A program made the translations under genes and the position numbers. DNA of 64,000 bases, from NCBI RefSeq assembly GCF_014836635.1, contig NZ_JACSQL010000007.1:1-64000 (forward strand). Reading direction: 5' to 3'. This DNA is from Paenibacillus gallinarum. Its GTDB lineage: Bacteria; Bacillota; Bacilli; Paenibacillales; Paenibacillaceae. Positions 43,583-53,786 of this stretch are shown here, one piece after another; the stretch's first letter is position 1; each line of letters opens with the position of its first letter. A model generated the notes under the pieces. It saw only the letters and a list, made by a program, of their open reading frames with translations. It was not told where the DNA came from and ran no database searches.

Positions 43583-44746
43583 TTATATTTTCACCTTCAT
43601 GAAACTATCCATCCGCTCAAGCGCTTGCGTTAATTTGTCCGTGGATACCGAGTAAGAACAGCGGATATGACCTTCTCCCCCTGAGCCAAACACATGACCG
43701 GGAACAGTGGCGACACCCGATTCCTTCAATAACTGATAGGCAAACGTCTCCGAGTCAAGTCCTGTGTGAGCGATACTTGGAAAAGCATAAAACGCCCCTT
43801 CCGGTACATGGCAAGGTATTCCGATCGACCGAAATCCGTTCACCAGAAGTTCCCGGCGCTTCCGGTACGCTTCTCTCATCTCATTCATCGACTCAAGGCC
43901 ATGACGCAAAGATTCGAGTGCAGCAATCTGTCCCAGCACCGGGGCACACATTGCCGTGTATTGATGGATCTTCAGCATGGCTGCAAGCAGATCACGGTGA
44001 CCACAAGCATAGCCGATTCTCCAGCCCGTCATTGCGAATGCTTTAGAAAATCCGCTGAGTACGATGGTTCTCTCCAGCATTCCTGGCAGCGAAGCAATGC
44101 TGACATGCTTCGAGTCATAAGTCAGTTCGGCATAAACTTCATCTGAGATGACTAGCAGATTGTACTCCTTAACGATATCGGCAATCGGTTGCCAATCCTC
44201 TGCAGTCATGATCGCTCCCGTTGGGTTGTTCGGATAATTCAGCATCAGCAGCTTGGATCGTGGAGTAATCGCCTGTCGCAATGACTCAGCAGTTAGCTTG
44301 AAACCCTCTTCCGCTCTCGTTTCTACCTCCACCACTGTACCTCCGTTCAAAGAAACGATCGGTGAATAAGCGATATAACTGGGTGAAGGAAGAAGAATTT
44401 CATCGCCCGGAGCAGTGAACGCTCGCAGTGCCAGGTCCAGTGCTTCGCTACTGCCTACTGTGACAAGCACTTCGCTGGCAGGATCGTAGCGAAGGTGGAA
44501 GTTTTTTTGAAGATAGCCGGCAATTTCCTCTCTAAGTTCGGGCAAACCTGCGTTGGATGTATAACTCGTTGCTCCCTGGTTTAATGCCTCTATGCATGCT
44601 TTCCTAATGTGTTCTGGAGTAACAAAATCTGGTTCACCTATACCAAGTGAAATGACGTCTTGATTGCCGCTACTTAGTTCGAAGAAAGCACGTATTCCAG
44701 AAGGCGGGATGTTCCTTACCTTTGGGGTAATCCAATTACTTAACAT
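43583..44746 (-). CDS. PLP-dependent class I/II aminotransferase (PatA-like)
   Basis: A 387-aa fold-type I aminotransferase. Substrate/cofactor blocks are SLGIGEPDFVTPEHIR, VGSSEALDLALRA, NYPNNPTGAIM, ISDEVYAELTYD (Asp-x-x-Tyr), the Schiff-base lysine in LSGFSKAFAMTGWRIGY and the C-terminal arginine in GEGHIRCSYS. It resembles PatA/AspC-like enzymes that make aspartate, D-amino-acid precursors or N-acetyl-diaminopimelate. The start ATG overlaps the end of ddl by 11 bases and is preceded by GGGGTGA, so translation is coupled. With ddl and the MocR regulator it forms a likely cell-wall amino-acid operon. Confidence 0.88.
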   Translation of the reverse strand: MLSNWITPKVRNIPPSGIRAFFELSSGNQDVISLGIGEPDFVTPEHIRKACIEALNQGATSYTSNAGLPELREEIAGYLQKNFHLRYDPASEVLVTVGSSEALDLALRAFTAPGDEILLPSPSYIAYSPIVSLNGGTVVEVETRAEEGFKLTAESLRQAITPRSKLLMLNYPNNPTGAIMTAEDWQPIADIVKEYNLLVISDEVYAELTYDSKHVSIASLPGMLERTIVLSGFSKAFAMTGWRIGYACGHRDLLAAMLKIHQYTAMCAPVLGQIAALESLRHGLESMNEMREAYRKRRELLVNGFRSIGIPCHVPEGAFYAFPSIAHTGLDSETFAYQLLKESGVATVPGHVFGSGGEGHIRCSYSVSTDKLTQALERMDSFMKVKI

Positions 44747-45676
44747 GAACCGTCACCCCTTTGTTCTTGCTACGTTCTGTCAGAGAACAGCTGATAATCC
44801 GGTCGAGTAATGAGCTGAAAGATATTCCCGCTGCGGCAGCACTTTTGGGAAGAAGACTCGTCTTTGTCATTCCGGGCAGCGTATTCATCTCTAGTACATA
44901 AGGAACACCATCCGACAACAGGATATCGACCCGGGCATATACACTGCACTTTAATGCTTTGTAACAGGTCATTGCCGTCTTACGAACCAACTGATCCAGT
45001 TCATAAGGCAGGTTCACCACCACCTCTTCCGCTCCGCCATCGTCATATTTAGCACGGTAATCGAACCATTCCGAAGACGATGATGTGATTCCTACCACGG
45101 GCAGAAGTTCCCCATCCAGAATGGAGCAAGTGATTTCCTGACCCGTGATATATCGTTCAATCAAGATCGACTGATCCGGGTCACTTTCAAAAGCCCTCAT
45201 CACCGCGCTATGCAGCTCCTGTTCGTCGTTCACTTTTTCCATCCCTATGCTGGAACCGCCTGTATTTGGCTTCACCATTACTGGGTATCCCAGCTGCTGA
45301 ACGGCTTCCGCTGAGTAGTCTTCCACACTATTCCAACACAGCCAGCCCGGCGTGTTTACTCCTTCATAGCGGAGGATTTTTTTGGACAAATCCTTATTCA
45401 TGCACAGACTGCTCGCCAGTACTCCGCTTCCTGTATACGGTATACCTAGTGTCTCCAGCATGCCCTGTATCGTCCCGTCCTCACCGTAAACCCCATGCAG
45501 AGCTAGACAATATCAAGTCCCTTTACCTTCTCCACAAGTTCCGCAGGCTTACTAAATACAACAGGAATCACCTCATACTTATTACGGTCCAGATGATTCA
45601 TCATCTCTCTGCCCGTGTTCAGTGACACCTCCATTTCGGAAGAAATACCTCCCATAATTACGCCAACCTTCAACAT
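44736..45676 (-). pseudogene. ddl: D-alanine--D-alanine ligase interrupted by a frameshift
   Basis: The two parts of a Ddl ATP-grasp ligase are encoded in different frames. The N-terminal 57 residues (MLKVGVIMGGISSEMEVSLNTG...KGLDIV) stop at TAG 45503-45505. The rest is read in another frame from ALHGVYGEDGTIQGMLETLGIPYTGSGV to the end, including VMVKPNTGGSSIGM and VLEMNTLPGMT. One base (or four) is missing at the junction, where related enzymes have DIVF-x-ALHG. Start 45676 has AAGGA nine bases upstream. Either a true null allele, compensated by another ddl elsewhere, or a base-calling error in otherwise normal sequence. Lies between mocR and the aminotransferase in one operon. Confidence 0.8.
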
Positions 45677-45689
45677 GATCATCATTCCT

Positions 45690-47141
45690 TCATCCCATTA
45701 ATTTGTGCGCTGTTTTGCCAATAATCTCGATTCCCTTGCGGATATCCTCATCCGTCACTCTGGAGAACCCAAGCCGCATGGTATGCTGTCCCCCGCCATC
45801 GGTATAGAACATCTCTCCTGCCGTAAAAATGACACCTTGCGCACGACATGCCTCAAGCAGTTCTTTCGTGTTAAATCCATCCGCAAATTCCACAAACAAA
45901 TGCAGTCCGCCGTCTCCGGTCAATGCCCCAAAAGGAACATGCTGCTTGCAACATTCCAGAGTCAGCTCATATTTCCGTTTATATTCCGCTTTCGCTTTTT
46001 TCAAATATTTATCTAGATTACCGTTGTATAAATATTGATAGAGTATCGATTGATCCAAGGTTGATGTATGAATCGTCTGCGCCCGCTTGATACTCTCCAG
46101 GTAATAGATCAGTTCCTCGTCGGCCAGCACCCATCCTACCCGAAGACCAGGGAACAAGACTTTAGAAAAGCTGCCTAGATAAATCACACTATTACCTGCA
46201 CCGGCCGTTGCAATCAGCGGTGATACATGTGATCCCGAATAACGAAGTTCTTCATTAAAACCATCCTCAATGACCGGAATATCGTATCCCGCCATCAGCT
46301 TCATGAGGCCCTGTCTTTTCTCGGGGGACATAACAATCCCTGTCGGATTATGGTACGAAGGCACAAAGTAGGCACAATCGTACTCTCCTTCACTGAGCGC
46401 CTTCTCCAGCTTACCCAAGTGAATGCCATCCCGCTCCATAGGAATCCCCCTGATTCCGAAGCCTTTCAGTTTCAAATTCTTGATCGCCGTATGATGCGTC
46501 GGATTCTCGGTCAGGACCTGGCCACTCTTCCGGTTCAATGCGGAAAGCACAATGTTAAAACCTTCCGTAAAACCATTGGTAATCAGGATGTCCTTGCCCT
46601 TCATATCCACGCCCTTGTGCTCCATGTATTGGTGCAAATAATCAATCAAAGGCTTGTAACCTTTGGCATAGCCGTAGTTCAGCAGGACATTACCTTCCAC
46701 GGCCATACGGTCCATGAAAGCCCGCTTTACATTGTCAAGGTCGAACAGCCCCTCATCAGGAGCAATACTGGTAAATGAAATCGTTCCCTTCTCCGCACGG
46801 ATCCCGCGTTTCATGATATCCAGTTCTTCTGCCAGCAAGGCTTGGTCGTTCAAATGCTCTTTCCAATCCATCATTCGAGACGAGACCTTCATCGTGCCCG
46901 GTGCTGATGGGGCTACGTAATTCCCCTGCCCTTTAACCGCGTAGATAAACCCATCGTCCTCCAGCCCCTCATAAGCGGCGATGACCGAGTTGCGGCTAAC
47001 CTTCAGCAGTACACCCATTTCACGTGTGGATGGGAGTTTTTGATTGCTTTGCAGTGCGCCTTTTATAATTAAGTGCTTCATATAGTCTTTGATTTGTATA
47101 TATACCGGTCGTCCGGCAATGAGCTTAAAATCCTTAAACAT
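45690..47141 (-). CDS. MocR/PdxR-family regulator (GntR helix-turn-helix fused to aminotransferase)
   Basis: A 483-aa regulator. The N-terminal GntR winged helix (YIQIKDYMKHLIIKGALQSNQKLPSTREMGVLLKVSRNSVIAAYEGLEDDGFIYAVKGQGNYVA) is fused to a class I aminotransferase-like domain. That domain keeps the PLP lysine in YLGSFSKVLFPGLRVGWV and the YHNPTG block. MocR proteins sense PLP or amino-acid adducts and control adjacent genes. The DdlR of Brevibacillus, a MocR member, controls ddl; the gene directly downstream here is ddl, five bases away. ATG preceded by GGGGGCG. Confidence 0.88.
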   Translation of the reverse strand: MFKDFKLIAGRPVYIQIKDYMKHLIIKGALQSNQKLPSTREMGVLLKVSRNSVIAAYEGLEDDGFIYAVKGQGNYVAPSAPGTMKVSSRMMDWKEHLNDQALLAEELDIMKRGIRAEKGTISFTSIAPDEGLFDLDNVKRAFMDRMAVEGNVLLNYGYAKGYKPLIDYLHQYMEHKGVDMKGKDILITNGFTEGFNIVLSALNRKSGQVLTENPTHHTAIKNLKLKGFGIRGIPMERDGIHLGKLEKALSEGEYDCAYFVPSYHNPTGIVMSPEKRQGLMKLMAGYDIPVIEDGFNEELRYSGSHVSPLIATAGAGNSVIYLGSFSKVLFPGLRVGWVLADEELIYYLESIKRAQTIHTSTLDQSILYQYLYNGNLDKYLKKAKAEYKRKYELTLECCKQHVPFGALTGDGGLHLFVEFADGFNTKELLEACRAQGVIFTAGEMFYTDGGGQHTMRLGFSRVTDEDIRKGIEIIGKTAHKLMG

Positions 47142-47190
47142 CTATCATCGCCCCCATAGCTATCATGGCACAGTAAGCAAGGTAAAAAAA

Positions 47191-47227
47191 GAACCACGAT
47201 CCCGGATTTTTTATCCAGTCGTGGTTC
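47191..47227 (-). terminator. Terminator of the phosphodiesterase lipoprotein gene
   Basis: GAACCACGA/TCGTGGTTC stem with a partly paired loop and seven T residues on the minus strand. Confidence 0.85.
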
Positions 47228-47239
47228 TTAGGTGTTTCC

Positions 47240-48829
47240 CTACTCTTTTATTAAAAGTTTCAGAAAATATGGTTTTAAATCAATAATGCGTAAATGTTGC
47301 GGTTTTTCGTTCGTACCGCATATGATAAGAGGAACGAGTGATTCTTTTTCATGAAGCGAACCGTGGCCTCCTCCGCCTTCATGTGTTGGGGAGCTTTTGT
47401 CAGCGAGTTCATATCCCGGTTTTGCCGTAACGACTAGAAAATCCCCCTGATGTGAATGTAATGCACCTGATAATCGCTGTAGTACGTCAGGGTATTTTCC
47501 ATAAGACAATTTTTGATTCTTTGAATTTAATTTTAAATCAAGCACATCTAAATCTCGTTCAACTTTCCATTTTTGCTGATAGCTATCGACCATTTTCCCA
47601 TTTGATTTATACTTCACTTCTTTATTTGTTTCTCCTTGCAATGCATAAACCCATTCGTTCTCCTTCCAAGATACTATATCAATACGGGGATCGAAGGTTA
47701 ATGCATAAGCAAGATCTCTCAATGAATTTTCTTTATTAAGGTTGTAAACATAAGCCATCGTTTCATTTACGGCAAGTACAATATCTGTTTCGTCCGTAAC
47801 AGATTTACCTTGTTTTAGTACACTGTATTCCTTAAGTAAAGAAGGTAAATCGACAACCGAATCGTTTTGAGCAGAATAAAGGGAAGTCATTCCGCTATCA
47901 CCTGCAAGTATAAAAATGGTTTTATTTAACGCTTCCTCTGGTGAACCAAATTGTTTTAATAAAGAACCTAATTGCTTATCAAGTTCCTCTACTCCACTTC
48001 GTTCTTGCGGTCCTTTCTTATGTAATTTCTGATCAAGATCTGGCAAATAAACGAATAAGAAATCAGGTAATTTGTTCTTTTGAATCAAATACTTTACGGC
48101 TTCCATTGAATATTGATTGTTGAGACCCAGTCGTCCTGTTATACCTTCCGGCATATCTTTAACGTTCTCTAGTGGATTTGCAAGAGAACCTAAGGCTAAA
48201 AAATCTGGTCCCTTTACTTGAATTTCTTTTGGTAAAGAGGTAATACCTTTGAGCCAATCAGGAATCGTCAACCTATGATGAGACGCACCTCGGTAGATCA
48301 GGCCATTAATAGAACCTGATTTTAAACCATGCTTGGCCAAATCTTCATATATCGTAGGTATTTGCGGATTTAGATGTTTCCCATTCAAGTTGATTAGAGC
48401 ATCCTGTAATACCTCATTACCTCCCTGTTTCCATATCTCCATCGGCCCAGTTCCATAATTGATTACTTTTTTCTCATCCGAAGAATACCAAGTAAGACCT
48501 GGTACATGATGACTGTTTGGGTATGTTCCCGTAATTAGAGAACTATCTATCGTTACTGACATCGTGGGAAATGAACTAACCATGTCTTTATAGTAAATCC
48601 CATGTTCCGTTAGATATTGAAAAGTAGGCAGCTTATTTTGTTTGATCCCATCATCAATGGCTTGAGACATTAAAGAATCGATCATGAGAAAGATTACTTT
48701 CTTAGAGTCTTCTCTCTTTATTGATTTCACTTGTACTAAATCTTGTTCATCAGGTTTTGCCTCTTCCTTTTGGCACCCAGAGGTCAACATAAAAACAATG
48801 AGCAAAGACCAAATTATTATTTTTCTCAA
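47240..48829 (-). CDS. Alkaline-phosphatase-superfamily phosphodiesterase lipoprotein
   Basis: An extracytoplasmic lipoprotein of about 529 aa (lipobox LTSGC). The type I phosphodiesterase/nucleotide pyrophosphatase fold is visible: metal Asp in VIFLMIDSLMS, nucleophile Thr in SSFPTMSVTIDSSLITGTYPNSHHVPG, a second metal site in LPDLDQKLHKKGP and ILAGDSGMTS, and a His site in PTHEGGGGHGSLHE. Substrate might be nucleotide, glycerophosphodiester or a teichoic-acid/lipid headgroup. GTG 48847 and ATG 48838 crowd the GGAGG; the TTG at 48829, about ten bases after it, gives a typical signal peptide and is preferred. Monocistronic. Confidence 0.8.
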   Translation of the reverse strand: MRKIIIWSLLIVFMLTSGCQKEEAKPDEQDLVQVKSIKREDSKKVIFLMIDSLMSQAIDDGIKQNKLPTFQYLTEHGIYYKDMVSSFPTMSVTIDSSLITGTYPNSHHVPGLTWYSSDEKKVINYGTGPMEIWKQGGNEVLQDALINLNGKHLNPQIPTIYEDLAKHGLKSGSINGLIYRGASHHRLTIPDWLKGITSLPKEIQVKGPDFLALGSLANPLENVKDMPEGITGRLGLNNQYSMEAVKYLIQKNKLPDFLFVYLPDLDQKLHKKGPQERSGVEELDKQLGSLLKQFGSPEEALNKTIFILAGDSGMTSLYSAQNDSVVDLPSLLKEYSVLKQGKSVTDETDIVLAVNETMAYVYNLNKENSLRDLAYALTFDPRIDIVSWKENEWVYALQGETNKEVKYKSNGKMVDSYQQKWKVERDLDVLDLKLNSKNQKLSYGKYPDVLQRLSGALHSHQGDFLVVTAKPGYELADKSSPTHEGGGGHGSLHEKESLVPLIICGTNEKPQHLRIIDLKPYFLKLLIKE

Positions 48830-49052
48830 CGGAGTCATTCCTCCCACCCGTAAGTTTTATAGCAACAACGCCAGAATAGGTGAGGTTTGCCCTGTGCAAA
48901 GTGTATCTCATTTCAGCCTTGATCATGTATGTGGTAATTTGGTAAATAATGAATGTGGCAAAACCTATGCATTAGCACAACAAAAACAACCGAACATGGT
49001 CCGGCTGCTCATTGATTCCATAAAGATATATCATTAACCTAAGATTTATTGA

Positions 49053-50042
49053 TTACGAATCAGCTCTTGCCTCTTCCTGAACACATTTACGGAGCGTCTC
49101 CCTGATTGATGCGCGGATATCATATTCATGATATGTAAGAAGAGACATGGTTTCAGCTGGGTTGAGATAGGCATCTCTGTTTTGGATCTCTGCCATCATG
49201 CTCATATGAACACCCTGTTCTTTACCCGCTTCCGCATTTTTTGCATCGATCCGCTCCATAACTGGTTTCATCTGATCTAGTGGCACAACCTTGACTCTGC
49301 TATCTTCCTGTCCTAGCGCATCTACAACCATTTGATAAAACTCGCTATGCTTCATATTCATGCCGCAAATCGCATATTTGCCGCCATGTTCACCGTACTC
49401 CATCGCTCCGATCGTAGCTTCTGCTACCTGCTGCGCAGTGACCATTGCTGTACCTCCGCCAAGTACGGGAACGACCTTTTGATCTTTTACTCTATTTACA
49501 AACATGGACCATAGCGGCATACGTCCTGGCATCACACCAAAAATGTAAGGCAAACGAATGCTCATCACATCCATTCCTCCTTCACCTTCAAGACACGCTA
49601 ATTCCTCTTGAAGCAATCGAGAGCGAGGGTAAGCATTTTGTTTCAAAGGAATGTCGGTCCACTCTTCTGCAAAATGCGCAAAATACGAGCTAAGTATGGC
49701 AAACTTTTTCACACCAGCTTGTTTAGCTAATCTAGCAAGACGCTGAGTAGGAAGTACATTTGCGTCATAAAAAAATTTCATTGCCGGAGCTTCAGGTAAC
49801 GTTCGTTCATCTGCTCCAGCAGCATATACAAATCCATCAACGCCCTCTAGCATCTTCCGGATTTCTTCATCTGACATGTTATTGATATCCCCTACTCTGT
49901 GCTCAACTTCCCCAGGCAAAAGATTCTCTGTTGGCATGGGATGCCGCGATACAGTCGACACTGTATATCCTCGTCTCAATAATTCTTTAACTGTGAAATA
50001 ACCTAGAAATCCAGTCCCGCCTAATACAAATACGTTCTTCAT
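49053..50042 (-). CDS. NAD(P)-dependent epimerase/dehydratase (extended SDR)
   Basis: A 329-aa Rossmann-fold protein with the dinucleotide loop VFVLGGTGFLGYF at the N-terminus. The SDR region has FVYAAGADE, and the usual YxxxK is altered to an AYPRSRLLQEEL stretch, so catalytic activity may differ from sugar epimerases. Substrate unknown. ATG 50042 has GGAGA eight bases upstream and is preferred over ATG 50051. Single gene between unrelated neighbours. Confidence 0.8.
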   Translation of the reverse strand: MKNVFVLGGTGFLGYFTVKELLRRGYTVSTVSRHPMPTENLLPGEVEHRVGDINNMSDEEIRKMLEGVDGFVYAAGADERTLPEAPAMKFFYDANVLPTQRLARLAKQAGVKKFAILSSYFAHFAEEWTDIPLKQNAYPRSRLLQEELACLEGEGGMDVMSIRLPYIFGVMPGRMPLWSMFVNRVKDQKVVPVLGGGTAMVTAQQVAEATIGAMEYGEHGGKYAICGMNMKHSEFYQMVVDALGQEDSRVKVVPLDQMKPVMERIDAKNAEAGKEQGVHMSMMAEIQNRDAYLNPAETMSLLTYHEYDIRASIRETLRKCVQEEARADS

Positions 50043-50211
50043 GAAGTCCATCTCCTATGCAGTTTTGTGAGGGAATAGCTATTCGTCATGATCTTCCCTT
50101 CTGTCCTTTACCCATTTTTGTAAACATAAGAAAAACCTCTTCCAATATCATTTAAAGGGATGTTACATTAAAAAGAAACCAGAAATTGGATTAACAAGGG
50201 AGGGTCTGTTA

Positions 50212-51903
50212 TTGAATAATGATGAACGTTTAAATCGTTTGGAACAGCGAATCATGGAACTTGAAATAGAAGTAAGCGAATTAAAACAGCATAGAATATC
50301 GAAGAGAGTTACTACGGATACGGGACTTCCGTCCAAAACATTGATTGAAGGGCCTGTCCCCTTCGGTACATCATACGGTGAAACGAGAGAGCAAACGACA
50401 CAGGAGAAAATCAGGCAAAAAGAAACCGATTGGGAACATCTCATTGCCAGAGTTTGGCTTCCTCGTGTATTCATGTTTGTCTTTTTAATCGGTTTAATTT
50501 GGGGATTTAAAGCGGCAGTGGATGGTGGTTATATTACTGAGGAAATGCGATGCATTATTGGTCTTCTCGGCGGTGCGGCTTTCGTTTATCTCGGTGCAAG
50601 ACAACACAAGCATCAGCGTCTCTTGTTATCACAAGTGCTTTTGGCGGGTTCCATAGGGATCTTCATGCTTACCACATTCGCAGCGCATTACTTATATGAC
50701 TTTATCAATGCACCCATCGCTTTTATTCTCAACGTACTTTGGACCCTATTGGGACTTTTATTCTCTTACCGCTACAAATCACAGACATTAGGCGTATTGG
50801 CCATTGTATCCGGAATCCTGACTCCCTTTCTGGTCGATAATAACAATCCTTCTACTGCTTTCTTTGTATGTTACGAAGTACTGCTCTACATTAGCGCCAT
50901 GATCTTTGCGATCAAGCATCGATTTGTAACTTTACTCTATACCTCATTTATCTTGCTACACCCTGCTTTTATGATGTTTATGATTCTCAGTCTTGGTTCA
51001 ATCTTCTCTGAAAGATGGATCGTCTACGGTGTATTGGTCCAGCATCTCATTCTTTTAGCTTCCATCTTACTTAGAACAGGAATTTTGAATCATCAACTCC
51101 GTGTACTGATAACCAGCTTTGTCTTAACCGCTGTTTGGTTCAGGTTAATCTTGGACTCGGACATCATTCTAATCTTGTTATCATTCACTCTGTTATATAG
51201 TGCGATCTCAGCTTACACCTGGAGAAAAGGTTTCAAAGATATATTACCTTATATGCTTGCTATATCATCCTACTCTTTACTTTTCTTATTGATGGAAGTT
51301 GTCGAAAATAAATGGGTTGTCGGACTTCTTATTATTGAAGGTTTTATCGCTCTTACTCTGGGTTTCATTATTAAATCATTATTCCAAAAAATAAACGGTC
51401 TTCTCATTTATCTTGTAGGATTTCTCGCTGGGATTGTAATCTTATTAGACGGCATGGATTCCCTTGCATCCGTTAATACCTTTATATGGATCGTGATCCT
51501 ACTTACCTTAGCAGGAATTACGGTTTTATTGAGACATTATTCTGCTGAAAATCAAAATCAAACTAAAGAGTTGATTAGAGTCCTTTACTACGGACTCGGC
51601 GTACTATTCCTCATCTTTATAACCGATGTCACTACTGTACTCACACAAAATGTAAGTGAAAATGCTCAGCATTTAATCATTTCATCTACATGGGTGGGGT
51701 ATGCCATCGCCGTTATAGCCTATGGTCTCAAGAAAAAAATCAAACAAGTTCGGCTTGCGGGTATCGCTCTCCTATTTCTAACTTTAATCAAAGTCATCTT
51801 CTTCGATCTTCCTACGGTTTCTATGATCATGAAGGCGGTCCTGTTTATCGGACTAGGCGGAATTGGTATATTGCTTTCTCGGTTCTTCTATAAAAAAGAA
51901 TAG
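50212..51903 (+). CDS. DUF2339 polytopic membrane protein
   Basis: A 563-aa membrane protein. A cytoplasmic N-terminal coiled coil (DERLNRLEQRIMELEIEVSELKQ) and linker are followed by about 16 hydrophobic helices from residue 82 to the end. The DUF2339 hallmarks include an arginine-containing first helix block (ARVWLPRVFMFVFLIGLIWGFK) and LAGIALLFLTLIKVIFFDL near the C-terminus. Function unknown. TTG start is set by GGGAGGG seven bases upstream. Divergent from the epimerase and followed by its own terminator. Confidence 0.8.
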   Translation: MNNDERLNRLEQRIMELEIEVSELKQHRISKRVTTDTGLPSKTLIEGPVPFGTSYGETREQTTQEKIRQKETDWEHLIARVWLPRVFMFVFLIGLIWGFKAAVDGGYITEEMRCIIGLLGGAAFVYLGARQHKHQRLLLSQVLLAGSIGIFMLTTFAAHYLYDFINAPIAFILNVLWTLLGLLFSYRYKSQTLGVLAIVSGILTPFLVDNNNPSTAFFVCYEVLLYISAMIFAIKHRFVTLLYTSFILLHPAFMMFMILSLGSIFSERWIVYGVLVQHLILLASILLRTGILNHQLRVLITSFVLTAVWFRLILDSDIILILLSFTLLYSAISAYTWRKGFKDILPYMLAISSYSLLFLLMEVVENKWVVGLLIIEGFIALTLGFIIKSLFQKINGLLIYLVGFLAGIVILLDGMDSLASVNTFIWIVILLTLAGITVLLRHYSAENQNQTKELIRVLYYGLGVLFLIFITDVTTVLTQNVSENAQHLIISSTWVGYAIAVIAYGLKKKIKQVRLAGIALLFLTLIKVIFFDLPTVSMIMKAVLFIGLGGIGILLSRFFYKKE

Positions 51904-51916
51904 GATGAAACATCAT

Positions 51917-51953
51917 AAAAAGGGTCTCTCTGTTGTAAAAGAGGCCTCTTTTT
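51917..51953 (+). terminator. Terminator of the DUF2339 gene
   Basis: AAAAAGGGTCTCT pairs imperfectly with AGAGGCCTCTTTTT and is followed by TATATGA. Located 14 bases after the stop codon. Confidence 0.6.
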
Positions 51954-52031
51954 ATATGACTATAAGAATTCGTACCCTCGCGTTAAGCGGAAGATAGGGG
52001 TTTGCTTTTTTACTCATTTAATCATAAGCAG

Positions 52032-52943
52032 TTATAAATAGTTAACTTTAATAATAAACACAGCTATGGACAACATAATAGGAAGACTCCAACCAAAATA
52101 ACGGAGCGGGGAAGATACTTCCCTCTTCTGCTTTATAAACTCTTCACACGGGTCAAATCGTGTATACAGCCGCCTGCAGATCATGAAAGCGACAATAGAA
52201 GCAAAGCCTGTTATCAGCATGATTTCTGCACCGGGACCTCCAGGAGTAGAAATACTTTCAAGCATATCTCCTCTCTGTAGGTATGAGCTGACTACATAAG
52301 TCGAGTTCGTTATTAAATGCACGATAATCCCTGGGATAATCGAGCCTGATTTGATGACCAGTAAAGAGGAAACTAGAGCCGCCCCAAATAATTCGATCAG
52401 CCGGTAAGGATTGTCATGGAACAGGGCAAATAGAAAAGAGCTCATCACAGCTGAAAACCATATTCCGTGTCTGGCATACCCAGTAATGAGAACTCCTCGA
52501 AACAACAACTCCTCACATATAGGCGGGATAATCCCTATACTCAGTAGAAGAATACAAAAGGAAAAGAGCGAATCCGCAACTGGATATTGTGATGTTTTAT
52601 AAGATGCTCCAAGCAAGACGGATACCACTTCCGTAATCTGGTGAAAAAACAGCAATATGATTTGACTGAGTGCAAAAATTACTATAGAGAGTAAGATATT
52701 TTTAAATGAAACTTTATGTAGCCTGAATACTGTACGAAGGGATATATGTCGGTACCGGCACCAGAGTACAGCGGGTAACACATTTAGTACAATTTGTCCG
52801 ACCGCCACGTAGCCCAGAAATAAGAATAGATTATCGTGATGCGGGTTTCCATTCGAACTCATCCATCCAGACAGCATGATGCCGGTGACATAGGATACGA
52901 AAAATATCCATCCTGCATTCTTCATTGTCAATTTGTTGATCAT
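52032..52943 (-). CDS. CPBP-family intramembrane metalloprotease (Abi/CAAX type)
   Basis: An about 303-aa integral membrane protein with eight helices. The CPBP active-site motifs are all present: EELLFRGVLI (Glu-Glu, Arg), FALFHDNPYRLIE (His) and GIIVHLITNSTY (His, Asn). Bacterial members process or protect against small peptides and toxins. No bacteriocin gene is visible next to it. Start chosen at ATG 52943, nine bases after AAGGG, over ATG 52952 that abuts the RBS. Confidence 0.85.
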   Translation of the reverse strand: MINKLTMKNAGWIFFVSYVTGIMLSGWMSSNGNPHHDNLFLFLGYVAVGQIVLNVLPAVLWCRYRHISLRTVFRLHKVSFKNILLSIVIFALSQIILLFFHQITEVVSVLLGASYKTSQYPVADSLFSFCILLLSIGIIPPICEELLFRGVLITGYARHGIWFSAVMSSFLFALFHDNPYRLIELFGAALVSSLLVIKSGSIIPGIIVHLITNSTYVVSSYLQRGDMLESISTPGGPGAEIMLITGFASIVAFMICRRLYTRFDPCEEFIKQKREVSSPLRYFGWSLPIMLSIAVFIIKVNYL

Positions 52944-53041
52944 GTGCCACATCCCTTATCATCTTAGCGCGTTTATCCTCCAGCCATTAGGTTCATATAT
53001 ACTCTAATCCGAGTTAGCTTATTAAATATTTTGTAATGAGT

Positions 53042-53668
53042 TTATTCTATATATGTCAGTCCAGGAAAAACAGTATATTGATCCACGTCAAAATGTTGGA
53101 CCATTCTCATAGATTCTATTTTACCCTTAGTTATCACAAAATCCCACATCTGTCCTTTAAGCTCATCTTCAGATAGGATGACTTTTACTCTTACTTTTAA
53201 GGAATTCTTTATATGTTGTGCATCAACAATGGTATAGTCGATGATCGCCGGGTACATTCCGCCTATAGGTATCATATCAAAACCTTCAACGGTAACTGAT
53301 CTAATCAGCTTATCATCTCTTTCATCGAAACCAATCATATATGTCCCAATAAGGTTTTTAACACCCGCCCAACTACTACTACTTAATTCAAGTTCCTGAT
53401 TCCAAATATCATTTTGATTAGAACGATTGTTGTTATTAATGGTGATTGTTTGATTCTTTTGATCCCAGTTTACATTAGCGCCTAATGCCTTCGATATGAC
53501 ACTTATAGGTACCATAACTCGATTATTAACCATCTGGGGTGCTACATCTGATGTAATGATCTGATCATTAACTACAATTTTAATACTGCCTTTAGCAAAA
53601 GCTAGTCCAATGATGCTGCAAAAAGAACATAGAACAACAACAAGTGTGATATACAACTTCTTCTTCAT
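53042..53668 (-). CDS. Secreted copper-amine-oxidase N-domain (stalk domain) protein
   Basis: A 208-aa exported protein. Signal peptide MKKKLYITLVVVLCSFCSIIGLAFA is followed by the stalk domain IKIVVNDQIITSDVAPQMVNNRVMVPISVISKALGANVNWDQKNQTITI, common in Paenibacillus surface proteins. A mature domain of about 110 residues follows, with no name. The name refers to the fold only; no copper centre or oxidase domain is present. ATG preceded by GGAGG. A shard of a close relative lies at the truncated uppP gene (31028-31102). Confidence 0.85.
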   Translation of the reverse strand: MKKKLYITLVVVLCSFCSIIGLAFAKGSIKIVVNDQIITSDVAPQMVNNRVMVPISVISKALGANVNWDQKNQTITINNNNRSNQNDIWNQELELSSSSWAGVKNLIGTYMIGFDERDDKLIRSVTVEGFDMIPIGGMYPAIIDYTIVDAQHIKNSLKVRVKVILSEDELKGQMWDFVITKGKIESMRMVQHFDVDQYTVFPGLTYIE

Positions 53669-53786
53669 TTTTTTCAGCCTCCTGTAAATAGTCGAACATA
53701 ATAAATGACGTTACAGATTAGATATCGTTACATTTATTTTGATTTTCATATCCATTCTGTAATAGAAGGTTGTTCCCCAAAAGTAA

